Source: Gammaproteobacteria bacterium (GTDB taxonomy: Bacteria; Pseudomonadota; Gammaproteobacteria; GCA-001735895). Taken from it: DNA of 8,720 nucleotides. How positions within the stretch are numbered: the stretch's first letter is position 1; each line of letters opens with the position of its first letter. The notes below the pieces were generated by a model that ran no database searches, was not told where the DNA came from, and saw only the letters and a list, made by a program, of their open reading frames with translations. The DNA lies in the NCBI GenBank assembly GCA_029864065.1, contig JAOTUD010000075.1:1-8720 (forward strand), in the 5' to 3' direction. The translations under genes were made by a program, and so were the position numbers. This document shows positions 1-5,911 of the stretch, piece by piece.

Positions 1-364
1 AAAAGAAGGTGTGGTTCATATGCGCGGGGGTAACCTCGGACAGCAGCGTCGACAATTCCGCCGCCGGCGGGGTCGAGGTCTTGAAGAACGCGTTGTAATA
101 GGGCAGCTGCTGAATCTGCGCGTAGGCAGCCTCGATCAAGTCTTTCTGCCCGTATCCCATGTTGACGCACCACAGCCCGGCCATCATGTCGAGCAGCTGG
201 TTACCGTCCGAGTCGGTCAGGTAAACGCCTTTGGCAGATTCGATGATTCGCGCCGGCTTCTCCAGCAGGTCGTGGGGATTGGTAAACGGGTGCAGGTGAT
301 GGGCGCTGTCCAGGTTTTGCCATTTTTCGGTATTGGTTAAATTCGCCGCGGTTGCTCGGGTCAT
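1..364 (-). CDS. spuC: Class III aminotransferase, putrescine:pyruvate type (N-terminal part)
   Basis: This is the first 121 codons of a PLP-dependent class III (omega) aminotransferase; the 3' end lies beyond the left edge. The translation begins MTRATAANLTNTEKWQ and contains HHLHPFTNPHDL (residues 22-33), the GVYLTDSDGNQLLD strand (45-58), AGLWCVNMGYG (61-71) and LPYYNAFF, ending in MNHTFF. This pattern matches SpuC-type putrescine/polyamine:pyruvate aminotransferases, which move a terminal amino group to pyruvate in the cytoplasm, giving 4-aminobutanal and alanine. The PLP lysine lies in the missing half, so activity cannot be judged. The ATG at 364 is preceded by GAGGTGA, which overlaps the TGA stop of the glutamine-synthetase-like gene; only 10 bases separate the genes, so translational coupling is likely. 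The family is near certain. The substrate is inferred from similarity and context, and another omega-amine is possible. Confidence 0.88.
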   Translation of the reverse strand, partial: MTRATAANLTNTEKWQNLDSAHHLHPFTNPHDLLEKPARIIESAKGVYLTDSDGNQLLDMMAGLWCVNMGYGQKDLIEAAYAQIQQLPYYNAFFKTSTPPAAELSTLLSEVTPAHMNHTFF

Positions 365-374
365 AGTGTTCACC

Positions 375-1706
375 TCAGACTTTTAACAGTAAATGCTCCC
401 GTTCCCAGGGGCTGATGACGTTCAGAAAATTATCGAATTCGACTTCCTTGACGCCCACGTAGACATCGATGAAGGCGTCGCCGAGAACCGCGCGCAGTTC
501 CCTGGAGTCGGAAAGGTGCTGCAGCGAATCGTACCAGTGTCTCGAAAGTTGAAACGGCTGATCGTAGGCGCTGCCGTTGAGCGCCGGGGTCGGTTTCAAA
601 CCCTGTTTCATGCCGATATAACCGCAGGCCAGCGATGTCGCGATGGCGAGATACGGATTGACGTCGGCCGACGGGATGCGGTTTTCGACCCGCATCGACT
701 TGGGGTTGTTGTCGGGCACGCGAAATCCGGTGGTGCGGTTGTCGAAATCCCAGTGGAAATTGATCGGCGCCGACATTTCGCGGACGATGCGGCGGTAAGA
801 ATTGACATAGGGCGACATCAGCGCCATGGCTTCGGGCAGGAATCGCTGCAGTCCGGCAATATGGCTGAGCAACAAATCGTTCGGCCTGCCGTCCGGTGTC
901 GAGCAGATATTCTCACCGGTTTTCAGGTCTTCGACGCTTTGATGAATATGCATCGCGCTGCCCGGCTGCGCCTGCATCGGCTTGGCCATGAAGGTGGCGT
1001 AGAGATCGTGACGCAGCGCCGCTTCGCGCACGGTGCGCTTGAACAGGAAAGCCTGGTCGGCGAGTTCCAGCGGATCGCCGTGGAGCAGGTTGATTTCCAT
1101 CTGCCCCATGCCTTCCTCGTGAATGAGGGTGTCGATCTCGAGGCCCTGGCCCTCGCAGAATTCGTACATGTCGTCGAACATCGGATCGAAATCGTTGACC
1201 GCATCGATATTGAACGATTGCCCGCTGCGTTCCGCCCGGCCGGTGCGTCCCACGGGCGGAAGTAGCGGATTCTTCGGGTCGAGATTCGGCTGCAACAGGT
1301 AGAATTCCAGTTCGGGGGCAACCACCGGCTTCCAGCCCTCGGCATGATAAGCCTCGATGACGTTACGCAACACCTGGCGCGGTGAAAAGGAGATGGGCTC
1401 GCCCTTCAGGTCGAAACAGTCGTGAATGACTTGCGCCGACGGTTCGCGCGCCCACGGCAGGCGGCGAATGGTGTAGGGATCGGGCTGCAATATCATATCG
1501 ATATCGAGCGGATTGATCTCGTCGAAGCTGTCGAGGTACTCACCGGTGACCGACTGCATGAAAATAGCCTGCGGCATGCGTAGCGTCGTCGCACCGGTAA
1601 ACTTGGCGGCAGGCATTATCTTGCCGCGCGCGGCGCCGGCAAGATCGGGAACGATGCACTCGACCTCGGTAATCTGGTGTTGCTCAATCCAGTCTTTCAT
1701 TTGCAT
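375..1706 (-). CDS. puuA: Glutamine-synthetase-family gamma-glutamylpolyamine synthetase (PuuA/SpuI-like)
   Basis: A complete 443-residue protein of the glutamine synthetase superfamily, matching the size of PuuA/SpuI-type enzymes that join glutamate to putrescine or another polyamine using ATP. Visible family motifs, numbered from the ATG at 1706: the beta-grasp segment VECIVPDLAGAARGK (15-29), the metal-binding ELEFYLL (132-138), HEEGMGQMEINLLHGD (196-211, with Glu197, Glu198 and Glu204), HIHQS (253-257), the ATP/glutamate-binding NSYRR (302-306), NRTTGFRVP (323-331) and RVENRIPSADVNPYLA (339-354). It precedes the SpuC-like gene and is divergent from the guanidino hydrolase. The frame stays open upstream to a TTG at 1796, but those 30 extra residues do not resemble the family, so ATG 1706 (or ATG 1700) is preferred; neither has a good Shine-Dalgarno sequence. 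GlnA is ruled out as the best match by the PuuA-like sequence and context. Whether the true acceptor is putrescine, spermidine or another amine is not determined. Confidence 0.87.
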   Translation of the reverse strand: MQMKDWIEQHQITEVECIVPDLAGAARGKIMPAAKFTGATTLRMPQAIFMQSVTGEYLDSFDEINPLDIDMILQPDPYTIRRLPWAREPSAQVIHDCFDLKGEPISFSPRQVLRNVIEAYHAEGWKPVVAPELEFYLLQPNLDPKNPLLPPVGRTGRAERSGQSFNIDAVNDFDPMFDDMYEFCEGQGLEIDTLIHEEGMGQMEINLLHGDPLELADQAFLFKRTVREAALRHDLYATFMAKPMQAQPGSAMHIHQSVEDLKTGENICSTPDGRPNDLLLSHIAGLQRFLPEAMALMSPYVNSYRRIVREMSAPINFHWDFDNRTTGFRVPDNNPKSMRVENRIPSADVNPYLAIATSLACGYIGMKQGLKPTPALNGSAYDQPFQLSRHWYDSLQHLSDSRELRAVLGDAFIDVYVGVKEVEFDNFLNVISPWEREHLLLKV

Positions 1707-1795
1707 GCCACGGTTGCTGTTCGGTGGTTCCCCGGGGTCAGCCAGGCCAGGCTTCAGGATGCACCAAGCATAGTTGAAAACGCGCGAATGTGACA

Positions 1796-1824
1796 ATTGT
1801 GATCACAAAAAAAGGGAAAGTCAA
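1796..1824 (-). promoter_or_regulatory. Sigma70-like promoter of the puuA-spuC unit
   Basis: Reading the minus strand, TTGACT (1824-1819, 5 of 6 to the -35 consensus) is followed after 17 bases by CACAAT (1801-1796, 4 of 6 to the -10). This places transcription start near 1789 and gives a leader of roughly 80 bases before the ATG at 1706. The -10 element lies within the palindrome at 1797-1808, a typical arrangement for repression. Assigned by eye; no experimental support. Confidence 0.5.
1797..1808. promoter_or_regulatory. Perfect palindromic operator candidate TTGTGATCACAA
   Basis: A perfect 12-bp palindrome between divergent genes, overlapping the predicted -10 of the puuA-like gene. Its core TGTGATCACA recurs exactly upstream of potF at 7200-7209. 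An extra half-site TGTGA lies at 1789-1793, and a partial copy GTTGATCAC at 1912-1920, just before the ADI-like gene. The TGTGA and TCACA halves abut, which is unlike a CRP site, where six bases separate them. The binding protein is unknown; the local TetR protein is one candidate. Confidence 0.6.
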
Positions 1825-1869
1825 TTGATCCTTATTCTGCGCATATCAGGTTCTCTGGCCGCTTTCGGA

Positions 1870-1897
1870 TTGACAGCTGGACCGGGCTGGGTATAGC
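1870..1897 (+). promoter_or_regulatory. Sigma70-like promoter of the ADI-like gene
   Basis: A consensus TTGACA at 1870-1875 is followed after 16 bases by TATAGC at 1892-1897 (4 of 6 to TATAAT). Predicted transcription start is near 1904, leaving a leader of about 40 bases that contains GTTGATCAC (1912-1920) and a strong GGAGG ribosome binding site at 1933-1937, four bases before the ATG at 1942. Confidence 0.5.
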
Positions 1898-1941
1898 CTC
1901 GGCGCTTCGTTGTTGATCACGCAGATACGTTCGGAGGCAAC

Positions 1942-2862
1942 ATGTCAGAGGGTTTCAGTTTACGCACTCGCAGGCAGGGTGGCGGTACTCCGACGCTAAC
2001 AAACTGGGGTGTCGATTGCGAGTACGGGGTGCTGCGCGACGTGTTGCTCGGTCCGGCGGATAACTACCGGTGGCTGAAGACCAGCTCGGTGTCGAAGAAA
2101 AGCATACGCCGCAATTACGAGTTCGACGCCGCGGTTGCGCAACGACAGCACGCCGAGATGGTGTCGGCTTACCAGTCGGCCGACGTACAGGTGCACCTGC
2201 ACGAGGCGGACCCGGCATTGCCTTACCAGGTATTTGCGCGCGATTCGTCGGTGATGACGCCCTACGGCGCGATAATCACGAGCATGGCGAACTGGTGGCG
2301 GCGCGGCGAAAACTTTCGCGCGATCGAAACCTATGAGCGCCTCGGTATTCCGATTTACGATTGCGTTACCGCGGGCACCTTCGAGGGGGGCGACTTCAAC
2401 GTCATCGAACCCGGCACCGTGCTGATCGGCTGGGAAGGGGACGAGGGGCGTAGCCAGGAACAGTCGGCGCTGCAGCTGAGGGACTGGTTCGAGGCGGAGG
2501 GCTGGGAAGTGAAGCTCACCGACCTGGATCCTTTTTACGTGCATATCGACCTGATGGTGGTCATGCTCGCGCCGAAGCTGGCGGCGGTTTGTCTCGAATC
2601 GACCGATCCCGATGTCGTCGCCTGGCTCAAGTCAAAAAATATCGATATCATCTCGGTGCCCTTCCAGGACACCCTCGATCTCGGTTGCAACGTCGTCGCG
2701 CTCGGCAACGACCGGGTGCTGTTGCCCGAGAAAAGTCATGTGCTGAAGGAAAAAGTGCGCGCGCACGGTCTCGAAGTATTCGATCCGGATGTTTCGATGA
2801 TTACGCCTGGCGGGGGTGGCGTTCACTGCATGTGCCAGGCCCTGCGCCGCGATCCCGGCTAA
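1942..2862 (+). CDS. Arginine deiminase/DDAH-superfamily guanidino hydrolase
   Basis: A 306-residue cytoplasmic protein of the guanidino-group-modifying (pentein) superfamily, which attacks a guanidinium carbon through a catalytic Cys-His pair. Visible catalytic motifs in family order: FARDSS (98-103, Asp101), EGGDF (148-152, Glu148 and Asp151), HID (201-203, His201 and Asp203) and GGGGVHCMC (290-298, nucleophile Cys296). All core residues are present, so it should be active. At 306 residues it lacks the helical insertion of classical ArcA-type arginine deiminases (about 410 residues) and is closer in size to DDAH-like or amidinotransferase-like members. The unrelated-subfamily agmatine deiminase (AguA) is not a match. 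The substrate may be arginine, methylarginine or another guanidino compound; sequence alone does not decide. It has its own promoter, is divergent from the puuA-like gene and converges on potI. The usual Pro a few residues after the Cys is Ala300, next to a second cysteine, Cys298. Start chosen from GGAGG at 1933-1937. Confidence 0.83.
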   Translation: MSEGFSLRTRRQGGGTPTLTNWGVDCEYGVLRDVLLGPADNYRWLKTSSVSKKSIRRNYEFDAAVAQRQHAEMVSAYQSADVQVHLHEADPALPYQVFARDSSVMTPYGAIITSMANWWRRGENFRAIETYERLGIPIYDCVTAGTFEGGDFNVIEPGTVLIGWEGDEGRSQEQSALQLRDWFEAEGWEVKLTDLDPFYVHIDLMVVMLAPKLAAVCLESTDPDVVAWLKSKNIDIISVPFQDTLDLGCNVVALGNDRVLLPEKSHVLKEKVRAHGLEVFDPDVSMITPGGGGVHCMCQALRRDPG

Positions 2863-2873
2863 CGAATTACGCG

Positions 2874-2913
2874 GACAGTTTACTTATATCGCGAGCGATA
2901 TAAGTAAACTGTC
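2874..2913. repeat. Perfect 19-bp inverted repeat between convergent genes
   Basis: The arm GACAGTTTACTTATATCGC (2874-2892) is exactly reverse-complemented at 2895-2913, with only GA between. It lies between the stop of the ADI-like gene (2862) and the stop of potI (2922). RNA from either strand would form a long hairpin, so it may end both convergent transcripts. However, the stem is AT-rich (7 GC of 19) and no run of T follows on either strand, so it is not a textbook intrinsic terminator. Alternatives are a small dispersed repeat or a protein-binding site. Confidence 0.8.
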
Positions 2914-2921
2914 TAGGGATA

Positions 2922-3761
2922 TCAGGATTCGTTGGCGGTCATGCTCTGTTCGCGCTCGCGTTGTTTTTGCTGGCGCAGCATGATGTAGCCGGCCACTATA
3001 ACCCCGATAGCGACCACCAGGATGATAATCGTGGCGAGCGCGTTGATGTCCGGCCGGAGACCGAGTTTGACGCGCGAGTAAATCAGGATCGGCAGCGTCA
3101 CCGCGCCGGGTCCGGTCACGAAGCTGGCGATGATCAAATCGTCGAGCGACAACGTGAACGACAGCAGCCATCCGGCGAGCATGCCGGGCGCCAGCAGCGG
3201 CAGGGTGATATCGGTGAGTACGCGAAACGGCTTGGCGCCGAGATCCTGCGCCGCCTCCTCGAGGTCCTGCGCCATGCCTGACAGGCGCGACTGAATGATG
3301 ACCGCCACGTAAGCCATCGAAAAAGTGATATGCGCGATCGTGATCGTCGTGAAGCCGCGCTGGTCGGGCCAGCCGATGAATTCCTGCATGGTGATAAACA
3401 GCAGCAGCAGGGACAGGCCGGTGATGACCTCGGGCATCACCAGCGGTGCCGAGATCATGCCGCTGAACAGGGTGCGGCCCTTGAAGCGCCCAAAGCGTAC
3501 CAGCGCGAGGCCCGCCAGCGTGCCGAGGATGGTGGCAAAGCAGGCGTTGACCGTTGCGATCTTCAGGCTCAGGGATACCGCTTCCCAGATTTCCGGGCTA
3601 TCGAATAATTCGCCGTACCACTTGGTCGAAAAGCCGCCCCAGATCGGCACGATCCTCGACGAGTTAAAGGAGTAGATCACCAGCAGCAGCATCGGAACGT
3701 ACAGGAAGGCGATGCCGAAGATCAGCACCGACCACAGAAAGACGGGACGTTTACCGTTCAT
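2922..3761 (-). CDS. potI: Polyamine ABC transporter permease PotI
   Basis: A 279-residue inner-membrane permease, the second membrane subunit of the PotFGHI-type polyamine importer (E. coli PotI is 281). Hydrophobic segments are seen near residues 8-30, 67-88, 103-125, 140-158, 192-215 and 244-262, giving about six spans. The cytoplasmic EAA loop that docks on the ATPase is EEAAQDLGA (168-176), continuing to the conserved Gly of LAPGM (190-194). The ATG at 3761 overlaps the stop of potH by four bases (ATGA), with GGAAGG just upstream as ribosome binding site, so translation is coupled. It is the last gene of the operon and ends 60 bases from the convergent ADI-like gene. The tail (residues 263-279) is highly charged and rich in Arg, Gln and Glu, as expected for a cytoplasmic end. 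Family assignment is firm; substrate follows from the binding protein. Confidence 0.93.
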   Translation of the reverse strand: MNGKRPVFLWSVLIFGIAFLYVPMLLLVIYSFNSSRIVPIWGGFSTKWYGELFDSPEIWEAVSLSLKIATVNACFATILGTLAGLALVRFGRFKGRTLFSGMISAPLVMPEVITGLSLLLLFITMQEFIGWPDQRGFTTITIAHITFSMAYVAVIIQSRLSGMAQDLEEAAQDLGAKPFRVLTDITLPLLAPGMLAGWLLSFTLSLDDLIIASFVTGPGAVTLPILIYSRVKLGLRPDINALATIIILVVAIGVIVAGYIMLRQQKQREREQSMTANES

Positions 3762-4714
3762 TTGCCTTCCACCTGCTTACCCTGGATGTGCTGGTAGAGC
3801 ATCATCGGCAGCACCAGCACCAGCAACAGCGCGATCGCCACGGCCGATGCGACCGGCCAGTCGACGTTGGCGTTGAATTCGTTGTACAGCACGCGCCCGA
3901 TCATCAGCACGTTACCGCCGCCGAGCAGATCGGGTATGACGTATTCGCCGGTTGCCGGGATGAACACCAGCAGCGAACCGGCGATAATTCCGGGCAGCGT
4001 CATCGGCAGCGTGATAGTGAAAAACGTGGTCATCGGTCTGGCGCCGAGGTCCGCCGCCGCCTCGAGCAACTCCCAGTCGAGTTTCTCCATGTTGGCGTAA
4101 AGCGGCAGAATCATGAAGGGCACGTAGGTATAGACGATGCCGATATAAACCGCCGTCTGCGTGTAAAGCAGGCGTATCGGCTCATAGCCGAGCCACCTGA
4201 TGAAGTCGTTGATCAGACCCTGGTCTGCCAGTATTCCCATCCAGGCATAAACGCGCAGCAGGAAGGAGGTCCAGAAAGGCAGGATGATCAGCATCAGCAG
4301 GATATGCTTGGTGGTGTGGCTGGAGCGAACGATGGCGTAGGCGATCGGGTAGCCGAGCAGCAGGCACAGGATCGTCGAAATCGTCGATATCTTTATCGAG
4401 TTCAGGTAGGTGTTGACATAAAGGTCGTCTTCCCACAGGTAGGCGTAATTATCGATGACGATGCGTACGTGCATGATGCCGTCGCTGACCCAGTCGATCA
4501 TCGGCGTAAACGGCGGGCTCGCGATAATGGCCTCGGCGACGCTGATCTTGAGAACGATGAAAAACGGCGCCAGGAAGAAAATCAGCAGCCAGCCGAAGGG
4601 GATCACCAGCACCAGCCCACGCCAGTGATGCTGGACCAGGTAGAGCAGTCGCCGTCGCAGGCGGAATCCCAGCGACTGACCGGCCGGTAGAACGGTTTCG
4701 GCTGGTACGCTCAC
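3758..4714 (-). CDS. potH: Polyamine ABC transporter permease PotH
   Basis: A 318-residue inner-membrane permease, the first membrane subunit of the polyamine importer and almost the same length as E. coli PotH (317). Recognisable PotH blocks are LPFWTSFLLRVYAWMGIL (145-162), YIGIVYTYVPFMILPLY (190-206), the EAA coupling loop LLEAAADLGARP (216-227) with Gly242 following, and VFIPATGEYVIPDLLGG (250-266). Six membrane spans are apparent, starting near residue 33. The start is GTG at 4714, which overlaps the potG stop by four bases (GTGA); the next in-frame Met would remove the first membrane span. The ribosome binding site is weak, so expression probably relies on coupling to potG. It pairs with PotI to form the channel. 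Confidence 0.93.
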   Translation of the reverse strand: MSVPAETVLPAGQSLGFRLRRRLLYLVQHHWRGLVLVIPFGWLLIFFLAPFFIVLKISVAEAIIASPPFTPMIDWVSDGIMHVRIVIDNYAYLWEDDLYVNTYLNSIKISTISTILCLLLGYPIAYAIVRSSHTTKHILLMLIILPFWTSFLLRVYAWMGILADQGLINDFIRWLGYEPIRLLYTQTAVYIGIVYTYVPFMILPLYANMEKLDWELLEAAADLGARPMTTFFTITLPMTLPGIIAGSLLVFIPATGEYVIPDLLGGGNVLMIGRVLYNEFNANVDWPVASAVAIALLLVLVLPMMLYQHIQGKQVEGK

Positions 4715-5856
4715 TTGGTCAGCACCACCGAGCTCGATGGTTCCCAGTGCAGAAAGACTTCTTCATCCCAGTCGATCGGCGGGTTAACGTCCTTGGGCCG
4801 GGACTGGTTGGTCGACGTGATTTCGACGAGGTGCCCATCGCCAACCTGCACGCGGTAGGTCGAGGTACCGCCGAGGTAACCGATGTCGTGCACCATGCCC
4901 CTGACCGAGTTGATGCCGCCATTGGCGGGCTTTTCCTTGCTAATCCTGATTTTTTCCGGGCGCAGCGCGATCCACACCTTGGTGCCCTCGGCAATCGACA
5001 TGCCGTGGTCGATATAGAAATCGCACTTCGGATTCTTGCCTTCGATGGCAACATGGTCCGGCCCGTTTTCGGTCACGCGTCCTTCGAACATGTTGGCGTT
5101 ACCGATGAACTCGGCAACCAGCCGCGAATTCGGAAACTCGTAAATTTCGGTGGGCGTGCCGATCTGCATGAAACGCCCCGCATCCATAACCGCGATACGC
5201 GTCGACAGCGTCATCGCCTCTTCCTGGTCGTGCGTGACTACGACGAAGGTGACGCCGAGCCGCTCCTGGATGTTCATCAATTCGTACTGGGTCTGGTCGC
5301 GCAGGCGCTTGTCCAGCGCGCCCAGCGGTTCGTCGAGCAGCAGCACCTTGGGTTGCTTGACCAGCGCCCGCGCCAGCGCCACGCGCTGGCGCTGTCCGCC
5401 GGATAACTGGTGTGGCTTGCGCTTCGCGAACTGGGTCAGTTCGACCATGGACAGCATGTCGGCCACGCGCCGGTCGATTTCGGACCTGGCAACGCCATCC
5501 CGTTTCAAACCGTAAGCCACGTTGTTTTCCACGGTCATGTGCGGAAACAGCGCGTAGGACTGGAACATCATGTTTACCGGGCGCTCGTAGGGCGGCACGT
5601 TGTTCATGTTGACGCCGTCGATCACGATGCTGCCGGAAGAAGGAGTCTCGAAACCGGCCAGCATGCGCAGCAGCGTCGTCTTGCCGCAGCCGGAACCGCC
5701 GAGCAGCGAGAAAAGTTCGCCCTTGTAGATTTCGAGGTCGACGCTGTCGACCGCGGTGAAATCGCCGAAGTGCTTGCTGACGCTCTGAACCTTGATAAAC
5801 GGTTCTGCTTCAGGGTCAAGCCAGGGACGGTCGTTATAATTAACCGGTTGCGACAT
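4711..5856 (-). CDS. potG: Polyamine ABC transporter ATPase PotG
   Basis: A 381-residue ABC ATPase that powers polyamine import on the cytoplasmic face. Numbered from the ATG at 5856: Walker A GGSGCGKTT (53-61), Q-loop Gln99, signature LSGGQ (151-155), Walker B LLLDEP (172-177), D-loop GALD, and switch His209 in VVTHDQEEAM. The C-terminal third (from about residue 240) is the regulatory TOBE-type extension of PotA/PotG-like subunits. ATG 5856 is chosen because AAGGGGG (5868-5862) sits five bases upstream; the in-frame GTG at 5862 would overlap that ribosome binding site. The 55 bases between potF and this gene hold an intrinsic terminator, so the ATPase and permeases are probably made from a read-through fraction of potF transcripts. 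All catalytic motifs are intact. Confidence 0.94.
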   Translation of the reverse strand: MSQPVNYNDRPWLDPEAEPFIKVQSVSKHFGDFTAVDSVDLEIYKGELFSLLGGSGCGKTTLLRMLAGFETPSSGSIVIDGVNMNNVPPYERPVNMMFQSYALFPHMTVENNVAYGLKRDGVARSEIDRRVADMLSMVELTQFAKRKPHQLSGGQRQRVALARALVKQPKVLLLDEPLGALDKRLRDQTQYELMNIQERLGVTFVVVTHDQEEAMTLSTRIAVMDAGRFMQIGTPTEIYEFPNSRLVAEFIGNANMFEGRVTENGPDHVAIEGKNPKCDFYIDHGMSIAEGTKVWIALRPEKIRISKEKPANGGINSVRGMVHDIGYLGGTSTYRVQVGDGHLVEITSTNQSRPKDVNPPIDWDEEVFLHWEPSSSVVLTK

Positions 5857-5873
5857 GCGCACCCCCTTGATTG

Positions 5874-5903
5874 AAAAAACCGGGGTGATCGTTCACCCCG
5901 GTT
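5874..5903 (-). terminator. Intrinsic terminator between potF and potG
   Basis: On the minus strand, 9 bases after the potF stop, the arm AACCGGGGTGA (5903-5893) pairs perfectly with TCACCCCGGTT (5888-5878) across a four-base loop. A run of six T follows from 5879, partly shared with the stem end. This is a complete rho-independent terminator. It lies inside the operon, so it should attenuate potGHI relative to potF. Confidence 0.9.
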
Positions 5904-5911
5904 CGTCGTTC

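Noticed and set aside
393..1265. Long plus-strand open frame (290 codons)
   Set aside because: It lies opposite the glutamine-synthetase-like gene, whose motifs are intact; the antisense protein shows no recognisable domain and reflects GC-rich codon shadows.
1797..1808. CRP (cAMP receptor) site
   Set aside because: CRP sites need about six bases between TGTGA and TCACA; here and at 7200-7209 the halves abut directly.
2874..2913. Standard rho-independent terminator
   Set aside because: The hairpin is perfect, but the stem is AT-rich and no T tract follows on either strand, so it is reported as an inverted repeat with possible terminator function only.
3788..4690. Long plus-strand open frame (300 codons)
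   Set aside because: It is antisense to potH; its His, Gln and Arg-rich low-complexity composition is typical of a reverse-strand shadow of a membrane protein gene.
5857..5862. GTG at 5862 as the start of potG
   Set aside because: It would overlap the AAGGGGG ribosome binding site that is ideally spaced for the ATG at 5856.
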